In this document: positions 31,655 through 39,912 of the stretch, piece by piece
How the letters are laid out: every line of letters starts with the position of its first letter
Numbering within the stretch: position 1 is the stretch's first letter
Assembly: GCA_029916745.1 (NCBI GenBank)
Contig: JARXWK010000010.1
Coordinates: 1-64,000, forward strand
DNA: 64,000 bases
Reading direction: 5' to 3'
Source of the DNA: Dysgonomonadaceae bacterium PH5-43
GTDB taxonomy: Bacteria; Bacteroidota; Bacteroidia; Bacteroidales; Azobacteroidaceae
The notes under the pieces: model-generated
The model's input: only the letters and a program-made list of their open reading frames with translations
Database searches by the model: none
What the model was told of the DNA's origin: nothing
Translations under genes and position numbers: made by a program

Positions 31655-34099
31655 TTAAATAAATAAGCTCATATTAGATTTCTCGGCTCTTTCTAAATAA
31701 GAAGCTACACCTCCTAATTGAACATTGTCTAACAACTCTTCTTTTTTAACACCCATAACGTCCATCGACATATTGCAGGCTATCATTTCTACTCCCGAAT
31801 CTACGGCTTGTTGTATAAGAGCTTCCAAACTATCAATGTTTTTCTTTTTCATAATCAGACGCATCATTTGACTACCCATACCTCCCATATTCATCTTAGA
31901 AAGAGATAGTTTGCGGCTGTTGGCAGGAAGCATCATACCAAACATTTTGCCGAAAAAGTCTTTCTTGACAGAAGGTTTTTCTCTTTTTTTAATTACATTT
32001 AATCCCCAGAAAGTAAAGAATAAACTAACTTTCTTTCCAGTAGCGGCAATTCCATTCGCGATAACGAAAGACGCTAAAGCTTTATCTAAATCGTCACTAA
32101 AAACAATAATTGTTTTATCGTCTCCATTATGTGTTGCTGTCTTGTCTTTAGCTTTACATACTTTTTCTACAGTAACAGATATTATGCCAGCTTCTGTTTT
32201 TTGTTCTACAAGTAGAGCACCAGTTATGTTGCACCAGCTTTCAGCATCTTTACTGAATGCTATATCTGTTGATTTTACTTCCAGACGCTCTCCTTCATTA
32301 AGTAAATCGAAATGTTTCTTAAGTTGAGTAATAGGACCAGGACAAGCTAATCCACAGGCATCTACCTTAATTGTTTTTGTATTGTTGTTATCTTGTTGTT
32401 TAGTATTTTGCATCTTGTTATTACTATTGAGTTTCTGATAGTTTGATTGTTCGCACGTAACATTAGAATAGGTCTTAAACCCACCAGAAAGGTTATGTAT
32501 ATTCTCGAATCCTTTTTGTGCAAGTATTCTATAGGCTAAATAACCACGCAGTCCAATGGCGCAATATATAATTATTCGTTTGTTAGATGGTATTTCGTTT
32601 AATCTGTTTCGTAATTCATCTACAGGAATATTTACAGCTCCGTTTATGTGATTTAGATTGTATTCATACGCGGTGCGAACATCTAAAAGAAAGTCCTTTG
32701 CAGGGTCGATTGTTGTAATGTCTCGCCAATGTAAAATTTTCATCTTTCCATTTATTATATTTTCAGCTACAAATCCAGCAATATTCACAGGGTCTTTGGC
32801 AGATGAAAATGGGGGAGCGTAGGCTTGTTCTAATTCAGTTAGGTCGTAAATAGTGCCTTTGTTTTGTATAACTTGAGCCATCATCTCTATGCGTTTATCT
32901 ACACCATCGTAACCAACAACTTGTGCTCCATATAATTGTCCGGTTTGAGGTGCGAAAACTATTTTAATAGAAAGAGGTAATGCACCAGGGTAATATCCAG
33001 CGTGTGAAGAACTATGAGTGTATGACGAAATATAGTTTACGTTCATTCTTTTTAGTACTTTACCTGTAATGCCAGCAGCTGCCACAGTTAAATCGAACAC
33101 TTTAGCGATAGATGTTCCGATAGTGCCTTTGTAAGTGTATTTGTTTCCTTCCGAAATGTTGTTGGCAACAATTCTGGCTTGTTTATTTGCCGGACCAGCT
33201 AATGGAATAAGAGCAGGTGTGTTGGTTAGCGGATTGATAACCTCAACAGCATCGCCCACAGCATATATATTAGCATCTGACGTTTGCATATATTCATTTA
33301 CCCAAATACCACCAAGCGAACCAATTTTCAATCCCGCCGATTCGGCTAATTGTTTCTCAGGTCGAACGCCCACACTACAGATAACCATATCGGTTTCTAT
33401 TTGTTTCCCTCCGTCGAGCAATACATTCAAATGGTTTCCATTGGGTTCAAATCCGGTAACTCTTTCTTTCAGCCAAAGGTTAATGTTTTTCTCTTTTAGA
33501 TGTTGATGCACTATAGTAGCCATAGAAAAGTCGAGGGGAGCCATCACTTGGTCGCTCATCTCAACTATATTAACTTCCAACCCTGCTTCGTGTAAGTTTT
33601 CCGCCATTTCTAAACCTATAAACCCTGCACCCATAACCACTGCTCGTTTGGGTTTATGCTGCTCAATATAGTTTTTGATAGCATCTGTATCGGGTACGTT
33701 TCTCAATGTAAATATTTTAGGATTATCAATGCCTGGGATAGGGAGTTTCAGAGGTTCGGCTCCGGTTGACATAATTAGTTTGTCGTAAGATTCGGTATAG
33801 GTTTCTCCTGTTAGTAAGTTTTTTACATTTATGGTTTTGTTGTCGGGAGAAATAGATACAACTTCAGATTGTAACCTAATGTCGATGTTAAAGCGATTGA
33901 TAAACCCATCAGCCGTTTGCACAAACAGTCGGTCTCGCTCTGCAATTGTTCCTCCTATGTAATAAGGAAGTCCGCAATTGGCGTACGATACATACTCTCC
34001 ACGTTCAAAGAGTATTATTTCTGCATTTTCGTCTATTCGACGAAGGCGAGCTGCTGCAGTTGCTCCTCCTGCTACGCCTCCAATAATTAATACTTTCAT
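31655..34099 (-). CDS. Four-module sulfur-transfer protein: CoA-disulfide-reductase-like, rhodanese, TusA, DsrE
   Basis: 814 residues from ATG 34099 (the frame is open to 34150, but the Rossmann strand MKVLIIGGVAGGATAAAR begins at 34099). Modules: FAD/NAD(P)H disulfide reductase of the CoADR/Nox class 1-445 with redox Cys42 in SYANCGLPYYIGG and NAD site VVMGAGFIGLEMAE; rhodanese 455-545 with catalytic Cys513 in IYCAIGLRG; an Asn/Gln-rich linker 550-578; TusA-like domain 578-650 with Cys586 in GLACPGPITQLKKHF; DsrE-like domain 662-814 with Cys775 in EMIACNMSMDVMG. All four thiols are kept, so it may pass persulfide sulfur along one chain and reduce it with NAD(P)H. Follows a MarR gene. Exact acceptor unknown. 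Confidence 0.93.
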   Translation of the reverse strand: MKVLIIGGVAGGATAAARLRRIDENAEIILFERGEYVSYANCGLPYYIGGTIAERDRLFVQTADGFINRFNIDIRLQSEVVSISPDNKTINVKNLLTGETYTESYDKLIMSTGAEPLKLPIPGIDNPKIFTLRNVPDTDAIKNYIEQHKPKRAVVMGAGFIGLEMAENLHEAGLEVNIVEMSDQVMAPLDFSMATIVHQHLKEKNINLWLKERVTGFEPNGNHLNVLLDGGKQIETDMVICSVGVRPEKQLAESAGLKIGSLGGIWVNEYMQTSDANIYAVGDAVEVINPLTNTPALIPLAGPANKQARIVANNISEGNKYTYKGTIGTSIAKVFDLTVAAAGITGKVLKRMNVNYISSYTHSSSHAGYYPGALPLSIKIVFAPQTGQLYGAQVVGYDGVDKRIEMMAQVIQNKGTIYDLTELEQAYAPPFSSAKDPVNIAGFVAENIINGKMKILHWRDITTIDPAKDFLLDVRTAYEYNLNHINGAVNIPVDELRNRLNEIPSNKRIIIYCAIGLRGYLAYRILAQKGFENIHNLSGGFKTYSNVTCEQSNYQKLNSNNKMQNTKQQDNNNTKTIKVDACGLACPGPITQLKKHFDLLNEGERLEVKSTDIAFSKDAESWCNITGALLVEQKTEAGIISVTVEKVCKAKDKTATHNGDDKTIIVFSDDLDKALASFVIANGIAATGKKVSLFFTFWGLNVIKKREKPSVKKDFFGKMFGMMLPANSRKLSLSKMNMGGMGSQMMRLIMKKKNIDSLEALIQQAVDSGVEMIACNMSMDVMGVKKEELLDNVQLGGVASYLERAEKSNMSLFI

Positions 34100-34159
34100 A
34101 TATAAACTGTATTTGATGTTAATAGTTTTCATTAGAAAATAATAAGGCAAAAAAAACGA

Positions 34160-34516
34160 TTACTCGTTTTTTATTAGTTTCGACAAAACATCGTCTAAGG
34201 GGATAGACTGTTTCTTCATAACTTTTACTATTTTTTTGCCTTCTTCTGATAAAGAAAAGATCATTTTCCGCTTATCTTCTGTTCCTATTTCACGTATTAT
34301 CCAAGCTCTTTCTTCTACCGATGTAATAATTTTGGATACACGAGAGTTAGAAAGACCTATAAATTCTGCTATTTCGAATGCCGAGTGTGGTTTCCCATCT
34401 TTCATACAGCACAAAAGCATAGCTTCGTTTATTGTCATATTAAACTTTTTGACAAACTCTTTCTCGAATGAATATAATGCTTTGTATATATCCTTTATCT
34501 GACAAATTAATTCCAT
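34160..34516 (-). CDS. MarR-family regulator
   Basis: 118-residue winged-helix regulator. FNMTINEAMLLCCMKDGKPHSAFEIAEFIGLSNSRVSKIITSVEERAWIIREIGTEDKRKMIFSLSEEGKKIVKVMKKQ spans residues 25-102, with the DKRKMIFSLSEEGKK wing typical for MarR. Shorter than usual at both ends. Two cysteines (CCMKD) at 37-38 in helix 2 and one near the start could allow thiol or persulfide sensing, which would fit the sulfur-transfer gene that follows 60 bases downstream, but this is inference. Promoter at 34578-34547. Confidence 0.88.
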   Translation of the reverse strand: MELICQIKDIYKALYSFEKEFVKKFNMTINEAMLLCCMKDGKPHSAFEIAEFIGLSNSRVSKIITSVEERAWIIREIGTEDKRKMIFSLSEEGKKIVKVMKKQSIPLDDVLSKLIKNE

Positions 34517-34546
34517 TGGTTATATTTTCTAATATGAATTATTTTG

Positions 34547-34578
34547 CAAAGGAAATAATATTTTTTGAAATAAACAAA
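34547..34578 (-). promoter_or_regulatory. Promoter of the marR-sulfurtransferase operon
   Basis: Minus strand: TTTG (34578-34575), 20 bases, TTCCTTTG (34554-34547). The -7 box deviates from TAnnTTTG in the same way as the efflux operon promoter at 19372. Confidence 0.6.
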
Positions 34579-34632
34579 TAGGATCATTAGTAAACTTTAT
34601 CCGATTAGAATAAACAACCTCAAATACAGTAC

Positions 34633-35133
34633 TTTATAAAGCACAAAAATAAAAGCTTCACTTAGGGTCTTCTCTCTTAGTAGAGACCCCTCTTCTCTCT
34701 TAGTAGATAGGCGAGGTGTCTCTACTAAGAACGGCGGGGTGTCTTAAGTATTAAGGCGGGGCGGTTATACTAAGAGCGATATCGGGTCTCTACTAAGAGC
34801 GACGAGGTGTCTCTACTAAGAACGACAGGGGGTATCTAATAACAAGCAATTCGCCTTTCTACTAAGAGCGATTAGAGGGTTCTCCTAAGAGTGGTGGAGT
34901 GCTTCATAAGAGTGATATAGCTGTCCATTTGTCCACACGCTAAATTTTACGCTCTTCTTCGAGAGTTAAGTATTTACAGATAGTTGCCTATTGGGATAAT
35001 TAGCTTACACTCTTGCCTTAGTTCTTAAACCAAGCAAAGGGTCGATAATGTCAAAATAATAGAATATAGAGAAGTCTTGTGAAAATAAGTAAGTATAGAA
35101 AATGTCGAGAATTGGGGTGAAATAGAAAAAAAG
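34633..35133 (+). repeat. Large intergenic element C, copy 1: 22-23-bp array plus unique tail
   Basis: Non-coding. From 34650 to about 34920 there are about eleven degenerate units of 22-23 bp around CTACTAAGAGCGA (clearest at 34719, 34764, 34786, 34809, 34856, 34879); the first two units are inverted (TCTTAGTAGA). A roughly 210-260-base tail follows without repeats. The entire element is matched, in reverse complement, by 51881-52384, with scattered differences and small indels. The gap 34517-35181 contains otherwise only the marR promoter. Confidence 0.92.
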
Positions 35134-35181
35134 TTCTACTGGACAATAATAATTTTTATTGCAAAGTTATGTAAATAAAGT

Positions 35182-36687
35182 TTACGCTCGTTTCTTTCTT
35201 TTATATTTCTTTCGGTACACAATGTATCCTGATATAAGTAAAATAAGAATAAATAATCCAGAAAAGAAAGTGTAGGTGTCGCCAGATAAGCCTAAAGGAT
35301 AGGCGTATGCTCTTCCTGTGTGAATTTCGAGAGCAGCGTGATAAAGTGAAATACGTCCTTTGCCTATTTCTTCTGGCATAGGAGAAAAACTGTTTTGAGA
35401 ATTGATGCCAGTAGCTCCTTTATTGTATTCGAATATTACTTGTTTTTCAAAATCATTACTATATCCACTTATTGGAGTTGAGGATACCGGTCGTCCTCGA
35501 GTTGTGCCAATTACTGGTTGTTTTGTATAAAGGTTAAATATAAAATCATATTGCCTATTCCAAGTGAATAGCCCACTAAATGAACCAACAAGCCATCCAT
35601 TAGATGTAGGCTCTAAGACGGTTATACCCATAACGCTTACTGGAGGAGTAATAATAACTTTTTCAGGAGTGGCTTCAAAGTTACTTAAAGAATAAAATCC
35701 ATCGGAAGTATAGAGTAGCCAATGTTGTTGTTGCGTGTCATAGCGTATTATTCGTAGTTTGTCTTGCCAAGGGTTGCTACTATTAAGTATGGTACATTTC
35801 GGATTGTTTATTTTATTCTTGATAATAGCAATTAGCAAAGGAGGACGAAGAAACATACCAGACAAAGTAATTAATAAAAAGAATAGGATAAAAAACACTC
35901 CGATTTTGTTATGCCACTTGATAGAGCTTTTCATTGTCTTTATTGCCGAATGAGCAGATAGTTCTTGTTTCTTTCTTCGTTTAACAACTCTTGGTAAAAA
36001 AGAATAAAGAATGCCAGTAACTGAAATTATTATTAGCAAAACACCTAATAAATCAACAAATAATTGTCCGCCTATGCCGAATAGTTTACCACTATGAAGT
36101 AACCAAAAAGTACGGAACAGGCTTGTTTTTGCCTCGTAATCGGTGGGCTTTAATAACTCTGTTTTATGAAAATCAGAAAAAGGAGCAACCGAATAGTGTA
36201 AGTGAGATCGAGTTATAATAGCTAATGTATCATTGTGATATGTTATATCGCTTATTCGTTCGTTTATTTTTGCACGTTTTGTTATCTTTTCCCAGTTATT
36301 GTTTGCACTTAAAGAGTAAAGATTAAAGGTTGTTATAGCATAGGTATTGTTATTGTTAGTTCTGATAATACGGTTTGTAATTTGGTTGTCGGCTCCTTTG
36401 TCTATCCCGTTGGTAAAAGACGAGAAATTACTACGAAGCGAATCGGTTAACCAAATGCCACTTCCTCCATATAATAAGATAGAATCTGGAGATATTTTTA
36501 ATGTTCCTTTTACTGAAGCATTGTTCCAATTGTTGTAATGAAAGTTTTTCGGGAGTAACTTACGTGAAAGATCAATTTTAGAGACTGTTTTACGGTGGTT
36601 GAGAATAATTCCCGATATGGAAAACATTATTAAGAAAAAGGCAAGCAACAATCCAGCCCATTTATGGTATTTGCGAAAAAACTTCAT
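35182..36687 (-). CDS. PepSY-associated transmembrane protein
   Basis: 501-residue inner-membrane protein of the PepSY_TM family, often linked to iron or siderophore reduction. Four hydrophobic segments: WAGLLLAFFLIMFSISGIILNH (about 10-31, with conserved H after), LFVDLLGVLLIIISVTGILYSFLPRVV (about 205-230), IGVFFILFFLLITLSGMFL (about 260-280) and FFSGLFILILLISGYIVYRKKYKRKK at the C terminus. Between them are large periplasmic parts; the second (about 285-455) has repeated beta strands (WLLYTSDGFYSLSNFEA, WLVGSFSGLFTWNRQ), unlike short PepSY proteins. HxxxG-type start MKFFRKYHKWAGLLLAFF is diagnostic. Divergent from the Crp/Fnr gene. Confidence 0.85.
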   Translation of the reverse strand: MKFFRKYHKWAGLLLAFFLIMFSISGIILNHRKTVSKIDLSRKLLPKNFHYNNWNNASVKGTLKISPDSILLYGGSGIWLTDSLRSNFSSFTNGIDKGADNQITNRIIRTNNNNTYAITTFNLYSLSANNNWEKITKRAKINERISDITYHNDTLAIITRSHLHYSVAPFSDFHKTELLKPTDYEAKTSLFRTFWLLHSGKLFGIGGQLFVDLLGVLLIIISVTGILYSFLPRVVKRRKKQELSAHSAIKTMKSSIKWHNKIGVFFILFFLLITLSGMFLRPPLLIAIIKNKINNPKCTILNSSNPWQDKLRIIRYDTQQQHWLLYTSDGFYSLSNFEATPEKVIITPPVSVMGITVLEPTSNGWLVGSFSGLFTWNRQYDFIFNLYTKQPVIGTTRGRPVSSTPISGYSNDFEKQVIFEYNKGATGINSQNSFSPMPEEIGKGRISLYHAALEIHTGRAYAYPLGLSGDTYTFFSGLFILILLISGYIVYRKKYKRKKRA

Positions 36688-36688
36688 A

Positions 36689-36705
36689 CGTTAAATATTT
36701 TAACG
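36689..36705. promoter_or_regulatory. 17-bp perfect palindrome in the PepSY gene leader
   Basis: CGTTAAA-TAT-TTTAACG lies between the -7 box (36707-36714) and the start codon (36687), where a repressor would block transcription start. Different from the GTAAC-N4-GTTAC site nearby. Confidence 0.55.
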
Positions 36706-36706
36706 A

Positions 36707-36714
36707 CAAAGATA
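36707..36714 (-). promoter_or_regulatory. -7 box of the PepSY gene
   Basis: TATCTTTG on the minus strand, 20 bases before the start codon. No clear -33 element. Confidence 0.6.
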
Positions 36715-36775
36715 ATTCTTAATTCTAAATTATAGTAGTCTGGAATTTTTTCATAAAATACATATTGATAAAACC

Positions 36776-36818
36776 GTAACGCTTGTTACAGTTATGAAGT
36801 TTATTATATATAACTTTG
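36776..36818 (+). promoter_or_regulatory. hcpR promoter with Crp/Fnr-type operator
   Basis: GTAAC-GCTT-GTTAC (36776-36789) is a perfect palindrome, centre 36782.5. TAACTTTG (36811-36818) is the -7 box, centre 36814.5, so the operator centre is 32 bases upstream of it, near -40 from the start point. No -33 TTTG is present, as expected for an activator-dependent promoter. The same palindrome sits before hcp. Confidence 0.75.
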
Positions 36819-36832
36819 CAAAAAAAGAACTT

Positions 36833-37492
36833 ATGAACGCTAACTTACTCTTTTTTTGCACAATGTGTCGAGATAAATCGCCAAAAGAAATTGAGGAAAT
36901 AAGCTGCGAAATCGATCATAATGTAAAGTATTATAAGCGTGGAGATATAATAGCTTCGCAAGGCGACCGTATTTCTCATCTATATATATTGACTAAAGGG
37001 CAGGTTAAGACCGAGATTGTATCTAAATCTGGGCTTACCGTTTCTGTTGAAGAGATTAAGGCACCTTATCCCTTAGCTGCAGCATTTATATTTGCAGATA
37101 ACAATCGTTTCCCTGTTGAGGTTACGGCAATGGAAGATAGTGAAGTTATACTGATTAGTAAATCTGTTATCGAAAAACAGATGGCTCTTTGTCCTGGCTT
37201 TTTGAGAGGGTTTATGGCTTTTACGGCTAATCGTGTACAGTTTCTATCGGAAAGGCTAAAAATATTTTCTCAAAAAAGTATAAAGGCGAAGATTGCGTAC
37301 TATATTCTACAACACGATAAAAATGGAACCTTTGAGTTGGGTAGGAGTATAGCATCGCTGTCTGAATATTTTGGGGTAGAACGTCCATCTCTTTCAAGAG
37401 CTATTTCTGAAATGGCGCGTGATGGTATAATCGAATTTAAGGCAGGGAAAGGCAAAATATTAAAATATAATGATCTGAAAGAATTATTATGA
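36833..37492 (+). CDS. hcpR: Crp/Fnr-family regulator, HcpR-like
   Basis: 219 residues from ATG 36833, chosen because the -7 box ends at 36818. cNMP-binding-like domain about 15-135 (YYKRGDIIASQGDRISHLYILTKGQVKTEIVSKSGLTVSVEEI), dimer helix LCPGFLRGFMAFTANRVQFLSERLKIFSQ, then HTH with GTFELGRSIASLSEYFGVERPSLSRAISEMARDGIIEF (about 170-207). It lacks the N-terminal four-cysteine cluster motif of FNR. Placement beside hcp and the shared operator identify it as the nitrosative-stress regulator HcpR, known from Porphyromonas to respond to NO/nitrite through heme. Overlaps the next gene by ATGA. The symbol rests on context. Confidence 0.85.
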   Translation: MNANLLFFCTMCRDKSPKEIEEISCEIDHNVKYYKRGDIIASQGDRISHLYILTKGQVKTEIVSKSGLTVSVEEIKAPYPLAAAFIFADNNRFPVEVTAMEDSEVILISKSVIEKQMALCPGFLRGFMAFTANRVQFLSERLKIFSQKSIKAKIAYYILQHDKNGTFELGRSIASLSEYFGVERPSLSRAISEMARDGIIEFKAGKGKILKYNDLKELL

Positions 37493-37998
37493 TGAAAAGT
37501 AATGTTAGGTTTAATAACGACTCTGTTCGCCGACGCGAACGTTTATTGGAAGAAAAAGAAGCAATAAACTTATTACGCATAGGAGAGTATGGTGTGCTTT
37601 CTATGGTTGAAAATATTGAAGGAGAAATAGGAGGTTATGGTATTCCTCTTAACTACGTTTGGGACGGTAATAATTCCATCTATTTTCATTGTGCACCCGA
37701 AGGATATAAATTAAATTGTTTGAGAGAAAATTCGATGGTGTCATTCTGTGTAGTGGGGCATACAAAGGTTATATCAAATAAGTTCACTACTGCATACGAA
37801 AGCATTATAGTTAGAGGCTCGATATGTATGAACCTAACAGAAGAAGAATGTCGACAGGCTTTAATATTAGTGTTAGATAAATATTCGCCTGCCGACAAAG
37901 AAATAGGATTAAAGTATATCGAAAAATCTTTTCACCGAACAAATATAATACGACTTGATATTAAAGAGATGTCGGGAAAAACGAAAAGAATAAATTAA
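37489..37998 (+). CDS. Pyridoxamine 5'-phosphate oxidase-like flavoprotein (Nim-type family)
   Basis: 169-residue FMN-binding split-barrel protein of the group containing nitroimidazole reductases. Marks: VRRRERLLEEKEAINLLRIGEYGVLSM (about 13-39), YGIPLNYVWDGNNSIYFHCAPEGYKLNCLRENSMVSFCVVGH (about 50-92; the HCAPEGYKL stretch is the family signature) and a C-terminal FHRTNIIRLDIKEMSGKTKRI. Translated from the hcpR transcript with a four-base overlap, so it is likely part of the NO/hydroxylamine stress response; electron transfer to a nitrogen species or protection of a flavin enzyme is inferred. It ends 10 bases from the convergent hcp stop. Confidence 0.88.
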   Translation: MMKSNVRFNNDSVRRRERLLEEKEAINLLRIGEYGVLSMVENIEGEIGGYGIPLNYVWDGNNSIYFHCAPEGYKLNCLRENSMVSFCVVGHTKVISNKFTTAYESIIVRGSICMNLTEEECRQALILVLDKYSPADKEIGLKYIEKSFHRTNIIRLDIKEMSGKTKRIN

Positions 37999-38008
37999 TA
38001 AGTTGCTT

Positions 38009-39646
38009 TTATCCTAAAAACATTTTCATATCTTCATCGGGAGTTGTGATGCCTCCAATGCCGAATGTGTCTATTAGTACTTTGGCTACATTTTGAGAAA
38101 GGAATGCCGGTAATGTTGGTCCTAAGTGGATATTCTTAACTCCTAAAGAAAGTAGAGCCAGAAGCACTATTACTGCTTTTTGTTCATACCACGCGATATT
38201 ATAAGCTATTGGCAATTCGTTTATGTCATTTAGTTCAAAAACTTCTTTGAGTTTTAATGCTATTAGTGCAAGCGAATAGCTATCGTTACATTGACCGGCA
38301 TCTAAAACTCGAGGAATACCGCCTATATCGCCTAACGGTAATTTGTTGTAGCGATATTTGGCACAGCCAGCGGTAAGGATAACAGTATCTTTAGGTAGTT
38401 TTTCTGCAAATTCGGTATAGTAGCTGCGGTTTTTCATACGACCGTCGCAACCTGCCATAACAAAAAACTTGCGTATAGCACCCGATTTTACGGCATCTAC
38501 CACCTTGTCTGCCAATGCAAATACTTGTGCGTGAGCAAAGCCTCCGATTATTTCTCCTGTTTCGATTTCGGTAGGAGCTTTACACTGTTTGGCGTGTTCG
38601 ATTAGTTTAGAAAAATCTTTAGCTTTACCTTCCTTGCGGTCTGCAATATGAGGAAATCCAGTAAATCCTGCTGCTCCAGTAGTGTAAACGCGGTCGGCGT
38701 AAGTAGAAATAGAGCGAGGAGGTACAATACAATTGGTTGTAAACAATATAACCCCATTGAATGATTCAAAATCTTCATTCTGACGCCACCAAGCACTACC
38801 ATAGTTGCCTGCAAAGTGTTTGTATTTCTTAAATGCAGGATAGTAATGAGCAGGAAGCATCTCGCTGTGAGTGTAAACATCAATGCCCGTACCTTCGGTT
38901 TGTTCAAGTAGATCTTGCATATCACGCAAGTCGTGTCCTGATATTAGTATGGCAGGATTATTACGCACACCAATATTTACTTTAGTTATTTCAGGATTTC
39001 CATAAGTTGATGTATTTGCTTTGTCGAGTAGAGCCATTGTTTTTACACCATATTCACCGCATTTAATAACCAGAGCCGTTAATTCGTCGGCAGAAAGATT
39101 TTGCGTAGTAGCAACTAAGGCTTCTTGCATAAAGGCTTGTATAGTATCATCGTCGAAACCAAGATTGACAGCGTGCTCGGCGTATGCTGCCATTCCTTTT
39201 AAACCGTATGTAAGTAGTTCTCTAAGCGAGCGAATATCTTCATTTTCCGTTTTAAGCACTCCCACTGTAGTGGCTTTTGCTTCCATCTCTTCCAGAGTAT
39301 TTCCTTTCCAGGTCATACAATCACAATCGATAGTTATGTTTCCTGCTTCCGCTGCAAGTTTATCTCGCAAAACTATAGCTTCTTTAATACGGGTTACAAA
39401 ACGAGCTTTGTCGAAGTTAGCATTAGTGATAGTCATAAAAAGCGACTCCATCACAAAATGATTGGTTTGGGCAGATACTTCAACGCCTTTTTTACGCATC
39501 TCGACAGTGTAACGAGAAATCCCTTTAAGCAAAAAGATTAATAAATCTTGTAGGTTAGCCACATCGGAAGTTTTTCCGCAGACACCTTTTACAGTACACC
39601 CTTTGTTTTGTACTGTTTCCTGACATTGATAACAAAACATACTCAT
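38009..39646 (-). CDS. hcp: Hydroxylamine reductase / hybrid-cluster protein
   Basis: 545-residue cytoplasmic Fe-S protein, class I of obligate anaerobes. N-terminal [4Fe-4S] ligands Cys5, Cys8, Cys17 and Cys23 (FCYQCQ...GCTVKGVCG) have the C-x2-C-x8-C-x5-C spacing of that class. Hybrid-cluster ligands are in the C-terminal two thirds: [44 protein letters not shown] and [18 protein letters not shown]. Proposed roles are NO or hydroxylamine reduction and protection from nitrosative stress. A HcpR-type operator lies at 39763-39776. No hcr reductase gene is adjacent. Confidence 0.97.
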   Translation of the reverse strand: MSMFCYQCQETVQNKGCTVKGVCGKTSDVANLQDLLIFLLKGISRYTVEMRKKGVEVSAQTNHFVMESLFMTITNANFDKARFVTRIKEAIVLRDKLAAEAGNITIDCDCMTWKGNTLEEMEAKATTVGVLKTENEDIRSLRELLTYGLKGMAAYAEHAVNLGFDDDTIQAFMQEALVATTQNLSADELTALVIKCGEYGVKTMALLDKANTSTYGNPEITKVNIGVRNNPAILISGHDLRDMQDLLEQTEGTGIDVYTHSEMLPAHYYPAFKKYKHFAGNYGSAWWRQNEDFESFNGVILFTTNCIVPPRSISTYADRVYTTGAAGFTGFPHIADRKEGKAKDFSKLIEHAKQCKAPTEIETGEIIGGFAHAQVFALADKVVDAVKSGAIRKFFVMAGCDGRMKNRSYYTEFAEKLPKDTVILTAGCAKYRYNKLPLGDIGGIPRVLDAGQCNDSYSLALIALKLKEVFELNDINELPIAYNIAWYEQKAVIVLLALLSLGVKNIHLGPTLPAFLSQNVAKVLIDTFGIGGITTPDEDMKMFLG

Positions 39647-39732
39647 TGTTCTTTGTTTTTATTGTTTATACTAAATTCTTTATTGTTCTACTCCTTCTAT
39701 GTATAACAACCACTTTATATTGGTTTTGTTTG

Positions 39733-39776
39733 CAAAAGTACAATTGAGTTAACTCGCAATCTGTAACATTGGTTAC
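39733..39776 (-). promoter_or_regulatory. hcp promoter with HcpR-type operator
   Basis: GTAAC-ATTG-GTTAC (39763-39776), centre 39769.5; -7 box TACTTTTG on the minus strand (39740-39733), centre 39736.5. Distance 33 bases, compared with 32 at hcpR: a class II activator position near -41. There is no -33 TTTG. The leader to ATG 39646 is about 80 bases. Confidence 0.78.
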
Positions 39777-39818
39777 GGGTGTGTAATTTGTTACGCAACT
39801 TTTGTCCTTACGTCACAA

Positions 39819-39860
39819 AAAAAAGACACTGTGTTTTTTTAATAACTCAGTGTCTTTTTT
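39819..39860. terminator. Bidirectional terminator (GACACTG type)
   Basis: AAAAAAGACACTG (39819-39831) pairs with CAGTGTCTTTTTT (39848-39860). On the minus strand it ends in eight T and terminates ribE. A second weaker hairpin CACAGTC/GACTGTG at 39867-39896 precedes it in the ribE direction. Confidence 0.85.
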
Positions 39861-39912
39861 AGAAACCACAGTCAGTTTTCTTAGAATCAGACTGTGTTTT
39901 TTTTCTACAAAC

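Noticed and set aside
34633-35133. Insertion sequence remnant
   Set aside because: No transposase frame in any frame, no terminal inverted repeats and no target duplication; the array-plus-tail design is not that of an IS.
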